In this document: positions 14,590 through 21,634 of the stretch, in pieces
Position numbering within the stretch: position 1 is the first letter of the stretch
Layout of the letters: each line of letters begins with the position of its first letter
DNA from: a virus
Length of the DNA stretch: 32,896 nt
Virus record (IMG/VR): IMGVR_UViG_3300021440_000083
Location: 1 to 32,896 of that record
Direction: 5' to 3' (one strand)
Made by a program: the position numbers and the translations under genes
Notes under the pieces: model-generated
The model's database searches: none
What the model saw: only the letters and a program-made list of their open reading frames with translations
Told to the model about the DNA's origin: nothing

Positions 14590-15089
14590 TGAATACGTAT
14601 ATAGTACGACGGCAAACAGCTGAAATAGTAGGCAGAGACTGCGAAGGGGATCTATATGGAATAGAGTATGTAGAGCTGGCAGAGGATGACCCGTGGATAG
14701 AAGCTCAAAAAGTGCCGTTCTATGAGTGGCGGCTCAAGTATTTTAGTGAAGGGACTTTTGAGCAATACTTAGAAGCTATGGGCATGGCAGTAAAGGAGCA
14801 TGAGCAGCATCTGGTAGTGCACATACCTCCGCCAGAACCCGCGGTGAAGCCCGAAAGGACTACGTTCATAAAAGCATTAGAGGACGCGTTTTGGTTGTCT
14901 GGTGGGCCCAAACTACTCACTGAACTGGCCCGTGACAATCCGCTGGAGTTCATCAAGATATGCAGCAAGCTGATACCTGTGGACGTAACGAACAAGAGCC
15001 CACAAGGCGGATTTGCCATCTCGTTTAATATCAGTGCCCCGCCGGATAACGACAAGACAATAGAACATGAGGAGGCTCCGGATGACTAG
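14589..15089 (+). CDS. Unknown protein with terminase small-subunit-like C-terminal motif
   Basis: 166 residues. The first 75 residues are acidic and unassigned. The segment FWLSGGPKLLTELARDNPLEFIKICSKLIPVDV (about 98-130) closely resembles the GGxxYLxxLARENPxAFxxLLxKxLPxxV stretch found in many phage small terminase subunits and related DNA-binding proteins. The C terminus is acidic. A small terminase would normally stand beside terL; here it is coupled to the primase-helicase (TAATG), which is unusual. It may instead be a replication-associated relative. Confidence 0.45.
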   Translation: MNTYIVRRQTAEIVGRDCEGDLYGIEYVELAEDDPWIEAQKVPFYEWRLKYFSEGTFEQYLEAMGMAVKEHEQHLVVHIPPPEPAVKPERTTFIKALEDAFWLSGGPKLLTELARDNPLEFIKICSKLIPVDVTNKSPQGGFAISFNISAPPDNDKTIEHEEAPDD

Positions 15090-15118
15090 GCCCTAACATA
15101 ATAGCCGAGCGAAAATAG

Positions 15119-15148
15119 TTGTGTACAAGTCGTTTAAAACGTGATAAT
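15119..15148 (+). promoter_or_regulatory. Promoter of the 154-residue regulator-like gene
   Basis: TTGTGT at 15119-15124, 18-bp spacer, TGATAAT with the -10 hexamer GATAAT at 15143-15148. The -35 match is modest. Confidence 0.45.
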
Positions 15149-15154
15149 ATAAGC

Positions 15155-15176
15155 ACACTGTTAAGTAAAACAGTGT
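15155..15176. promoter_or_regulatory. Candidate operator ACACTGTT-6-AACAGTGT
   Basis: A perfect inverted repeat with 8-bp arms (15155-15162 and 15169-15176) over the expected transcription start. It could be an operator or a leader hairpin. Its sequence differs from the dyad at 11263, although the genes behind the two are paralogous. Confidence 0.5.
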
Positions 15177-15204
15177 TAACATTAACTTAATTAAGGAGGC
15201 TGTA

Positions 15205-15669
15205 GTGGCTAAGAACACAAGTGTAGTTGAAGATTTAACATTAGAACAAGCGCAAGCTGAAGAAGCTCAATTATCAGCTGAAGACCTGGCGCAACAAGCA
15301 GCGGACAAAGCCGCGGCAATCGAGGCTGCTCAAGCTAAGCTGGCCGAAGCAGAAGCCACGTTCAAAGAAGCTAAAGCAAACTTAAAAGCATTGCGAGGCC
15401 GTAAGCCAATAGGCGAAGTTAAGCGTGGGCCAAGCGGCGTAGGCGCTTACATCAAAAAACTCATTGGTGAAGGTATGACCAACGACGAAATTATGGCTGC
15501 TGTTACTGAAAACTGGCCTGCTAACTTCACTAATGTTGGTTGCATTAACTGGTACCGTAATGCTATTAAAAAGTGGGGCTCAGAAGGCAAACGCCCATCC
15601 GGTAAAGCTGCAGCAGTAGTTGAGACTTCTGAAGCTGATGACACAGCTGAAGAAACTGACGCGGCATAA
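15205..15669 (+). CDS. Putative DNA-binding protein with coiled coil and acidic tail
   Basis: 154 residues, starting at GTG with a full AAGGAGG ribosome site 7 bases upstream. Residues 10-65 are an Ala/Glu/Gln-rich coiled coil. Residues 75-130 hold the domain shared with the protein at 11313 (GVGAYIKKLIGEGMTNDEIM and CINWYRNAIKKWG). The last 25 residues are acidic (EADDTAEETDAA). Oligomerising helix plus a compact basic domain plus an acidic tail fits a nucleoid-type or regulatory DNA-binding protein. It has its own promoter and dyad. No named family was recognised. Confidence 0.65.
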   Translation: MAKNTSVVEDLTLEQAQAEEAQLSAEDLAQQAADKAAAIEAAQAKLAEAEATFKEAKANLKALRGRKPIGEVKRGPSGVGAYIKKLIGEGMTNDEIMAAVTENWPANFTNVGCINWYRNAIKKWGSEGKRPSGKAAAVVETSEADDTAEETDAA

Positions 15670-15686
15670 GCCAGCGTTATCATTAA

Positions 15687-15711
15687 AGAGTGCTCTTCAA
15701 AAGAGCGCTCT
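15687..15711 (+). terminator. Hairpin after the 154-residue gene
   Basis: AGAGTGCTCTT and AAGAGCGCTCT form an 11-bp stem with one G-U pair and a 3-base loop. No T-run follows, so it could be a partial terminator or an mRNA-stabilising end. Confidence 0.4.
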
Positions 15712-15737
15712 CGCTTACTATTACTTGGGAGTTTACA

Positions 15738-16067
15738 ATGAGTATTGAAGATACTTTGAAAGCGAGGGCCGTAACGCATGGCTCTTTTCGCCAGCATGCT
15801 GCAATAGCGCAAGGTCTTAAAGAAGAAATGGTTCAAACCAGTGGGTGGACTAAGCTAACCTTGGTTCAGAAAGAATCCTTAGAGATGATAGCGCATAAGA
15901 TAGCGCGCATTTTAAATGGCAGCCCCGACCACGAAGACCATTGGCATGACATTCAGGGCTATGCTGCTCTAGTTGAGCAAGCACTACAGGAGGAAAAAAC
16001 CAAAGAACTTAACCCTGGCGCAAAACAAGCCAGGCCTACACACAATGCTATATTGGAGAACTCATGA
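15738..16067 (+). CDS. DUF6378-like phage protein
   Basis: 109 residues from the ATG at 15738, which has TTGGGAG 6 bases upstream; an earlier in-frame ATG lies inside the hairpin region and is disfavoured. The pattern RAVTHGSFRQHAAIAQGLKE, then LTLVQKESLEMIAHKIARILNG, then DHWHDIQGYAALVEQAL is the DUF6378 signature: an all-alpha phage family usually placed among nucleotide-metabolism genes. It precedes the ThyA-family gene and overlaps its start (ATGA). The biochemical role is unknown. Confidence 0.65.
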   Translation: MSIEDTLKARAVTHGSFRQHAAIAQGLKEEMVQTSGWTKLTLVQKESLEMIAHKIARILNGSPDHEDHWHDIQGYAALVEQALQEEKTKELNPGAKQARPTHNAILENS

Positions 16068-16834
16068 AAGCGTATAAAGATCTGTGTAGTAGAGTATTAA
16101 ACCTAGGCATCCCCAATAGCAGCAGAGCCGGCGACACTATCTACCGCTTTGGGGAAACTCTCGAGCTTAATTTAAAAGATGGCTTTCCGTTATTAACTAT
16201 GCGCAAAATAGACTACACACAAGCTTTTGGTGAGCTAGCTGCGTTCATCCGCGGTGAGACAACTAAAGAAGCTTTCAGTAATTTAGGCTGCCATTACTGG
16301 AATACTACTGGCGGCGAAGTTAATGAGCTTGGGCCCATTTACGGCTACCAGTGGCGTAACTGGGGCGCTGACCAATTGTTAGGCCTTATTGACAACTTGC
16401 AGACCAACCCAGATTCTAGGCGGCATATCTTGGCAGCGTGGAACATAGAAGACTTAGACAAGATGGTGCTACCGCCCTGTCATATCTTGGCCCAGTTCGA
16501 CGTCTCGCCAGCCAAAAAGCTTAGCTGCATAGTTTATATGCGTAGCGTTGACATTATGCTGGGCTTACCGTATGACATTGCCGTCTACGCATTGTTGACA
16601 CATCTGCTAGCAGACGTCTGCGAATATACTGCAGGCGAGCTGAAGTTCTTTTTTGGTAATGCGCACATCTACCAAAACCATATAGCTCAGGCGGACGAGC
16701 TAATGCTAAGGCGGCCGTATAGCCTGCCCTACTTAGTGCTCGACTGTCCGAATATTTTAGAATTTCATCCCATGGAGGCACAGCTCGATGGTTACGTTTG
16801 TCAGCCCCCCATGAAATTTGAGCTTAACTTATGA
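16064..16834 (+). CDS. ThyA-family pyrimidine C5-methylase; Asp at the dUMP/dCMP-discriminating site
   Basis: 256 residues with the main thymidylate synthase elements in order: DGFPLLTMRK (38-47), the catalytic LPPCHILAQF with Cys139, SRRHILAAWN, and YMRSVDIMLGLPYDIAVYALL. In E. coli ThyA the last segment reads LGLPFNIASYALL; the Asn (N177) that binds the dUMP base is here Asp171. T4 dCMP hydroxymethylase has Asp at that place, and N-to-D changes in thymidylate synthase shift preference to dCMP. So it may methylate or hydroxymethylate dCMP rather than dUMP. The usual C-terminal PVAV/PVAI is also absent. It overlaps the genes on both sides. Confidence 0.85.
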   Translation: MKAYKDLCSRVLNLGIPNSSRAGDTIYRFGETLELNLKDGFPLLTMRKIDYTQAFGELAAFIRGETTKEAFSNLGCHYWNTTGGEVNELGPIYGYQWRNWGADQLLGLIDNLQTNPDSRRHILAAWNIEDLDKMVLPPCHILAQFDVSPAKKLSCIVYMRSVDIMLGLPYDIAVYALLTHLLADVCEYTAGELKFFFGNAHIYQNHIAQADELMLRRPYSLPYLVLDCPNILEFHPMEAQLDGYVCQPPMKFELNL

Positions 16835-17247
16835 GACTTAACTTTTTAGACTATGGCATGAAGCTCGCGGGAGTAGTATCTCTACGAGCGACGTGCCAGC
16901 GTGCCTCAGTGGGCTGCGTGTTCTTTGATGAACAGAAGCGCATATTAGCTACAGGGTATAACGGGCCACCTAAAGGCTTCAAGCACTGTAATGAGCGGTG
17001 CGCGGGTAAAAGTGGCTGCGATGACTGCCCCGCTACCCACAGTGAGATAAACGCCTTGATACAATGCGCCAAGCCAGATGACGTGTACTATGTATTCTGC
17101 ACTACGTTGCCCTGCTTCCGTTGTGTCAAGGCCTTACTAAACACCGGCATGAAGCACTTGTACTATGAGAAAACGCATTCAGACAAACAAAAAGTGCTGG
17201 AAATGCTAACTTTGGGAGGAACTAAACATGAGCTCATCTTTAAGTAA
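16831..17247 (+). CDS. dCMP deaminase-family protein
   Basis: 138 residues. THSEINAL provides the zinc His and the catalytic Glu (H-x-E), and TTLPCFRCVKAL provides the P-C-x2-C zinc pair. An inserted Cys-rich loop (CAGKSGCDDC) matches deoxycytidylate deaminases. The enzyme would convert dCMP to dUMP, the usual thymidylate synthase substrate; beside a ThyA protein with the dCMP-type Asp it might alternatively act on modified dCMP. It is coupled to the upstream gene by ATGA, and the MazG-like gene starts inside its end. Confidence 0.88.
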   Translation: MRLNFLDYGMKLAGVVSLRATCQRASVGCVFFDEQKRILATGYNGPPKGFKHCNERCAGKSGCDDCPATHSEINALIQCAKPDDVYYVFCTTLPCFRCVKALLNTGMKHLYYEKTHSDKQKVLEMLTLGGTKHELIFK

Positions 17248-17632
17248 TTTTGAAGACGTAAAGGCGCTCTACAACAAGTTTGAGATACCTATGCCGAAGA
17301 AGCCTGCTTTACAGCCCTGGAGCCTGGCTGAGTACCGATTAAACTTCTTAAAGGAAGAGCTAGACGAGATTCACAATGCTATGATTGTAGACGACTTAGT
17401 AGGCATTGCTGATGGCCTAGCAGACCTGGTCTACGTCGCGTTGGGCACAGCGGCTCATTATGGTATACCTTTTGATGAAGTGTGGCAACTAGTGCATGCT
17501 GCCAACATGACTAAACAAAGAGCACCCGCGGAGCAAACCAAACGTGGGCACCCACACGACTTAGTTAAGCCTGATGGTTTTGTCCCTCCCGACCTAGCGA
17601 TTGGCAGACTACTTTGGGAGAAGCAGCAATGA
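17228..17632 (+). CDS. MazG-like nucleotide pyrophosphatase
   Basis: 134 residues. RLNFLKEELDEIHNA and, after about 20 residues, DGLADLVYVALGTA give the ExxxE...DxxxD metal-binding pattern of all-alpha NTP pyrophosphatases. The C terminus GHPHDLVKPDGFVPPDL is typical of the phage branch annotated as phosphoribosyl-ATP pyrophosphohydrolase-like. It likely hydrolyses a dNTP to its monophosphate; dCTP would suit a cytosine-modifying pathway, but the substrate cannot be read from sequence. The start at 17228 lies inside the deaminase gene (20-base overlap). Confidence 0.75.
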   Translation: MSSSLSNFEDVKALYNKFEIPMPKKPALQPWSLAEYRLNFLKEELDEIHNAMIVDDLVGIADGLADLVYVALGTAAHYGIPFDEVWQLVHAANMTKQRAPAEQTKRGHPHDLVKPDGFVPPDLAIGRLLWEKQQ

Positions 17633-17997
17633 ACTATGGCGACCATATCGATACGCTCTACCAACTACGCTCACAGCGTTTAGCTCTTGAGAAAAAAGCG
17701 GAAGAGCTTAAGAAGCAAGAGAAAGAGCTCGAAGACCAGCTTATAAACGGCTTTAGCGAGATAGGCTTGACCTCCGCAAAAGGCCGCATGGCTAGCTTCA
17801 GCTTTGCCAATATTGACCAGCCCAATGTAAAGAACTGGGACCTGCTATATGAATTTATAGTGGAAAACAATGACTTTTCGCTGCTTCATAAAAGAGTTGG
17901 CGCAGAGGCGTGGCGGGATTACTTAGAAAACGATAATGTGCTAGTGCCCGGTACTGAGATATTCAAGAAAACGCAAGCTTATTTAAGAAAAATTTAG
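17629..17997 (+). CDS. Coiled-coil phage protein of unknown function
   Basis: 122 residues from the ATG at 17629, which has TGGGAG upstream and overlaps the previous TGA. Residues 10-45 are a strong coiled coil rich in Lys, Glu and Leu; the rest is mixed helix with several Trp and Tyr. Similar short proteins with an N-terminal coiled coil stand next to ssDNA-binding genes in other podoviruses, but no function is assigned. Position just before the ssDNA-binding-like gene suggests a replication or recombination accessory role. Confidence 0.55.
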   Translation: MNYGDHIDTLYQLRSQRLALEKKAEELKKQEKELEDQLINGFSEIGLTSAKGRMASFSFANIDQPNVKNWDLLYEFIVENNDFSLLHKRVGAEAWRDYLENDNVLVPGTEIFKKTQAYLRKI

Positions 17998-18006
17998 GAG
18001 ATAGTA

Positions 18007-18759
18007 ATGAGTAACCAAGAAATAGTAGAAAAGCAAGACGGCGAAGTGCAAACCTGGGAACAAGCGGTAGCTGCTAAGGCTGCACAGCAAAACGCTCAGA
18101 AAGCCGCGCTGTCACAAAAAACAGCCTTTATATCCTTCCGTGGTGGCGCGCTGTCTGTAGACAAGCTGCCTATACCAGGCAACCAGCTAGATGTTATTGT
18201 ACTGACGTTTTGCGGGGAAAACACCTGGTACAAAGGCAAGTTCGATCCCACTCAAACGCAGACGCCAGCCTGCTGGTCAGTCTATACTGAAACCGGCGCT
18301 ATGGTGCCTAACGAAAAGGCCTTAGACATGCAAGCTGAAAACTGCGAAGAGTGCCCTAAGTTCAAGTGGGGTTCAGACCCTCAAGGCGGCCGTGGTAAAG
18401 CCTGTAAGTCCAGGTATCGTGTGGCTGTGATACCAGCTTCCGTGTCTACCATTGGCGAAGTACAGGGCGCAGAGCTACGCTTCATGACCCTGCCAGTTAC
18501 AAGCGGGGCAGACTTTGACCGGTTCATGAGCACTTGCCAAATGGTCCACAACCGGCCGATGTTTGGTGTAGTGTCTACGCTCAAGGTAGCGCCCGACGTG
18601 AAGACACAATACAAAGTAACACTTGAGCCCCAGCGGCATGTACCTGGCGAGCTTATGATGGCTATGCTGAAGCGCGTAGAAGAAGCTGAGAAGCTTATTC
18701 AGTATGACTATCAAAGTCCTGAAGAAGAAGCGGCACCAGCTAAGCCACTGAAAAAGTAA
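18007..18759 (+). CDS. ssDNA-binding-like protein
   Basis: 250 residues, starting 9 bases after the previous stop with AGGAGATAGTA upstream. Four cysteines (89, 113, 116, 133), with NCEECP and GGRGKACK, form the zinc-like centre found in a family of phage proteins annotated as single-stranded DNA-binding proteins. The N-terminal 40 residues are charged and Gln/Ala-rich, the centre is beta-rich, and the C terminus is acidic then Pro/Lys (PEEEAAPAKPLKK). Acidic tails are typical of SSB partner binding. It would coat template strands for the polymerase at 19377. Function is inferred from motif and neighbours. Confidence 0.6.
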   Translation: MSNQEIVEKQDGEVQTWEQAVAAKAAQQNAQKAALSQKTAFISFRGGALSVDKLPIPGNQLDVIVLTFCGENTWYKGKFDPTQTQTPACWSVYTETGAMVPNEKALDMQAENCEECPKFKWGSDPQGGRGKACKSRYRVAVIPASVSTIGEVQGAELRFMTLPVTSGADFDRFMSTCQMVHNRPMFGVVSTLKVAPDVKTQYKVTLEPQRHVPGELMMAMLKRVEEAEKLIQYDYQSPEEEAAPAKPLKK

Positions 18760-18772
18760 CACAATGCGCCCA

Positions 18773-18803
18773 GCCGCTCGGCGCGCTCTCCCGAAAGAGC
18801 GGC
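18773..18803 (+). terminator. Hairpin after the ssDNA-binding-like gene
   Basis: GCCGCTC (18773-18779) pairs with GAGCGGC (18797-18803); a GC-rich interior may fold further. Followed by ACTTTAACTTT rather than a full T-run, so efficiency is uncertain. Confidence 0.4.
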
Positions 18804-18825
18804 ACTTTAACTTTGGGTAATAAAA

Positions 18826-19008
18826 ATGAAATACTTAATACTATTATTATGCTTAACTGGCTGCTCCCATGAGTTTTGGTTCGGCGATGGAAGACCTGTT
18901 GCGTACAGCCCAGAAGCGGAAGGCCATTACCAAAGAATGTTTGACCTTACAACAGTCTATCAGATGCAACGAAATGACCAATTGCGCGATATGAACAGGA
19001 GAAGGTGA
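18826..19008 (+). CDS. Small predicted lipoprotein
   Basis: 60 residues. MKYLILLLCLTGC is a short signal peptide with lipobox LTGC, so Cys13 would be lipidated and the mature 48 residues anchored to a membrane facing the periplasm. The mature part is polar, with an Arg-rich end (RDMNRRR). The residue after Cys is Ser, compatible with outer-membrane sorting. It lies between the ssDNA-binding-like and polymerase genes, far from the lysis cassette, so a spanin role is less likely than a superinfection-type role as in T5 Llp. That role is inference. Confidence 0.6.
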   Translation: MKYLILLLCLTGCSHEFWFGDGRPVAYSPEAEGHYQRMFDLTTVYQMQRNDQLRDMNRRR

Positions 19009-19063
19009 TAAAGCCTAGAGAACACAAAAGCAACAAAGATGAAAAAACTTGGAGAAATAAAGC

Positions 19064-19333
19064 ATGAAAGGCAAATACGTTGTAACGCATGTAAAACAGC
19101 GAGGCATAAAAGAAAATGGCGAGCATCTTGTCGAAACTGTATTTGATGCTAGCACTCATAGATACGAGTGGCTAGTAATCATGGGAACTCAAGTACTTAG
19201 AGTTATGGAGTGCCCTTCAATTCCAGCAGTAGTAAATCAATTTGCCAGCTCAAGTTTGTATGACCACAGCATGCAGTTCTGGGAGTTTTCTCAGCCTTGC
19301 ATAATTATGTATCAACCAGGAGAAAGTAAATGA
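19064..19333 (+). CDS. 89-residue protein of unknown function
   Basis: ATG with GGAG about 10 bases upstream. 89 residues, beta-rich, with several Val, Tyr and Trp, no membrane segment and no cysteine motif. Two short frames overlap its start, but this one is longer, has the better ribosome site and its stop overlaps the next frame (ATGA), which feeds into the polymerase gene. No family recognised; likely a small replication-region protein. Confidence 0.5.
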   Translation: MKGKYVVTHVKQRGIKENGEHLVETVFDASTHRYEWLVIMGTQVLRVMECPSIPAVVNQFASSSLYDHSMQFWEFSQPCIIMYQPGESK

Positions 19334-19380
19334 AACTTATGCACGTTAGTACTTCAAAGAAATGGGGCATAGCCTTATGA
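19330..19380 (+). CDS. 16-residue coupling mini-ORF before DNA polymerase
   Basis: The ATG overlaps the preceding TGA (ATGA at 19330) and its own TGA overlaps the polymerase ATG (ATGA at 19377). It encodes MKLMHVSTSKKWGIAL. The double overlap means ribosomes leaving the 89-residue gene could pass through it to the polymerase. Function of the peptide itself is doubtful. Confidence 0.4.
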   Translation: MKLMHVSTSKKWGIAL

Positions 19381-21161
19381 GCTTACCAAGCCGTATATCA
19401 ACTATAGACTTTGAAACAGAAGCCATAACAAGCGCCCTTCCACCAAAGCCAGTAGGCGTGTCTATTAAAATTGGCAGCGCGCCCTCAAAGTATTATGCTT
19501 GGGGACACCCTTCTGGTAACAACTGTACAATGGAAGAAGTAAAGCCTATACTCAAAGCTTGCTATGACGACAGCGCTTGCTTATTTCATAACGCAGCTTT
19601 TGACATAGCAGTGGCGAAGTACCATTTTGGTTTAGAGTTCCCAGCTGAGATACATGACACCATTTTACTACTGTTTCTGTATGACCCGCATGCTAAAGAG
19701 CTTGGCCTCAAACCAGCTTCTGAAAAGCTGCTAAAGATGCCGCCTGAAGAGCGTGACCTCGTAGCTGAATGGCTTCAGCGTAACTTAGGCATTAAGCCAA
19801 AAGACGCGGGGGCAAATATTTGTAAAGCGCCAGCATCTATAGTGGGGCCATACGCTTGTGGCGATACTGATAGAACATACAAGCTGTTTGAGCTTCTGTA
19901 TGAAAGACAGAAAGGGCCGGCCTACGAGCGCGAGAGACGGCTGCTGCCCATCTTAACTCAAAGTACTCTTGATGGCGTCCAGCTGCATACCAGTGCACTA
20001 GAAATTGACTATGCAGACTACCGCACTCACCACAGCGCAGTTTCAAAAATGATTTACAAAAAGCTAGGCGCAACGTTCAACATTGATAGCGCTGACGAGC
20101 TTGCTAATGCTATTGATAAAAGCGGCATGGACGTGCAGTGGGTCAAGACTGCCACAGGCAAGCGTTCCACTAGTAAGCCTAACATGCTGAAAGCTATTAA
20201 AGACGAAGAGCTCGTAAAGCTATTGGCCTACCGGTCTACGTTGTCTACCTACTTAGAGTCTTTCTTTAGCGCCTGGCTAACCAAGCAGCATAATGGTATG
20301 CTCCACTTCTCATGGAACCAAGTACGCAATACCGAGACTGGTGGCATGCTGGGCACAAGAACGGGTAGACTATCGTCGCAGCCGTCTATGCTTAACGTGC
20401 CAAAAGCACCACCAGTCTTTGAAGGCTTACCTCCGCTGCCCATTATGCGGAGTTACCTTCTACCCGACGAAGGCGCTAATTGGCTAAAGCGTGACTACCA
20501 GTCTCAAGAACTACGCATCTTGGCTCACTACGAAGACGGCGCTATGATGAGAGCGTTTCAAGAGCAGCCTGACTTAGACCTCCATGATATGATGGCTGCA
20601 CTGCTAACTAATGTCTTAGGCCGTGAGATATCGAGGCGTAATGCTAAGACCATCGCGTTTAGCTTGCTTTATGGTCAAGGCTTAGATGCTATGGCTGAGG
20701 GGCTTAAGAGCTCGCGTGAAGAAGCCTCGATATGTAAAGCAGCATACCTATCTGAGTTAGCGGGTATTAACGACGTGCAGCGCTCCATAAAGTCTAACTG
20801 GGACAAAAGCCTGCCTATTCAGACATGGGGCGGACGAGACTACTACAAAGAGCCTAGCAAGCTGATTAAAGACAAGCGCACTGGCAGAGAGCGCTATGCT
20901 GACTTTACCTACAAAGGGCTAAACTACCTTATTCAAGGGTCTAGTGCCGACGTAACCAAGCAAGCACTCATTAACTATAACAGCATTAAGAAAGACGGGA
21001 GATTCCTAATATCAGTGCATGACGAAATAAATCTAAGCGGCCCAGTATCAGAGCTAGGCGTACTGAACGAAGCTATGCTAGATATCCGCGTAGACGTGCC
21101 AATGCTTTCCGAAGGTTCTGCAGGCCCTAGCTATGGACAACTAAAAGTTTATGAAGCTTGA
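19377..21161 (+). CDS. Family A DNA polymerase with 3'-5' exonuclease
   Basis: 594 residues from the ATG at 19377, chosen because it overlaps the mini-ORF stop and is preceded by ATGGGG; an ATG 15 bases earlier is possible. The exonuclease domain has TIDFETEAI (Exo I), NAAFDIAVAKYHF (Exo II) and YACGDTDRTYKL (Exo III). The polymerase part has motif A KRDYQSQELRILAHYED (about 370), motif B RRNAKTIAFSLLYG (about 419) and motif C ISVHDEINLS (about 547). Motif B has Phe at the position that governs ddNTP use. No 5'-3' nuclease domain, as in T7-type enzymes. The phage replicase. Confidence 0.95.
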   Translation: MSLPSRISTIDFETEAITSALPPKPVGVSIKIGSAPSKYYAWGHPSGNNCTMEEVKPILKACYDDSACLFHNAAFDIAVAKYHFGLEFPAEIHDTILLLFLYDPHAKELGLKPASEKLLKMPPEERDLVAEWLQRNLGIKPKDAGANICKAPASIVGPYACGDTDRTYKLFELLYERQKGPAYERERRLLPILTQSTLDGVQLHTSALEIDYADYRTHHSAVSKMIYKKLGATFNIDSADELANAIDKSGMDVQWVKTATGKRSTSKPNMLKAIKDEELVKLLAYRSTLSTYLESFFSAWLTKQHNGMLHFSWNQVRNTETGGMLGTRTGRLSSQPSMLNVPKAPPVFEGLPPLPIMRSYLLPDEGANWLKRDYQSQELRILAHYEDGAMMRAFQEQPDLDLHDMMAALLTNVLGREISRRNAKTIAFSLLYGQGLDAMAEGLKSSREEASICKAAYLSELAGINDVQRSIKSNWDKSLPIQTWGGRDYYKEPSKLIKDKRTGRERYADFTYKGLNYLIQGSSADVTKQALINYNSIKKDGRFLISVHDEINLSGPVSELGVLNEAMLDIRVDVPMLSEGSAGPSYGQLKVYEA

Positions 21162-21621
21162 GTATACTAGAAATAATCAAAATTACTATTATGTTTTATA
21201 TTGGAATATTAAACTTAGGTGCTACAATATAAATAATCCTGACTATAAATACTATGGCGCAAAAGGTATTAGTTTGTTTAAAAACTGGTTAAGCAGCTTT
21301 GAGCAGTTTGTAGACTACGTGCTTAAAGAGCTAGGGCCCAGGCCTAAAAACATGACACTAGACCGTATAGACAGCACTGGAAATTATGAGCCTGGCAATA
21401 TTAGGTGGGCAACAGCCAAACTACAAGCGCAGAATAAGTCTAACTATACTTTTCCTAAACATGAGGGTATTACCTATGTAAAAGAATCTGGCACGTATCT
21501 CGCCAGCGTAAGTAAAGGCACAAAATATATATTTAGAAAACGATATAAAACTCTAGAAGCTGCTATAGCAGCAAGAGACAATTTTATTAACGAAGAACTA
21601 ATGGCCACCTCCAAAAACTAA
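21151..21621 (+). CDS. HNH homing endonuclease-like protein with AP2-like C terminus
   Basis: 156 residues. RCYNINNPDYKYYGAKGI, then LDRIDSTGNYEPGNIRWAT is the phage HNH pattern in which the usual LDHIN is LDRID. The C-terminal GITYVKESGTYLASVSKG...AIAARDNFI is an AP2-type DNA-binding domain. Its start lies inside the last codons of the polymerase gene. Its first 100 bases are clearly more A+T-rich than the polymerase gene. Free-standing mobile endonucleases often sit beside polymerase genes, and this fits; its target is likely in a nearby conserved gene. Confidence 0.85.
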   Translation: MKLEYTRNNQNYYYVLYWNIKLRCYNINNPDYKYYGAKGISLFKNWLSSFEQFVDYVLKELGPRPKNMTLDRIDSTGNYEPGNIRWATAKLQAQNKSNYTFPKHEGITYVKESGTYLASVSKGTKYIFRKRYKTLEAAIAARDNFINEELMATSKN

Positions 21622-21634
21622 TAAAGGAAGCAGC

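Noticed and set aside
16831-17247. Deaminase as an antibody-type or toxin deaminase
   Set aside because: The Cys-rich insert and context are those of dCMP deaminase; no toxin or export domain.
19039-19146. 35-codon frame with two Cys-x2-Cys pairs
   Set aside because: It resembles a zinc ribbon but overlaps the better supported 89-residue gene in another frame and has no good ribosome site.
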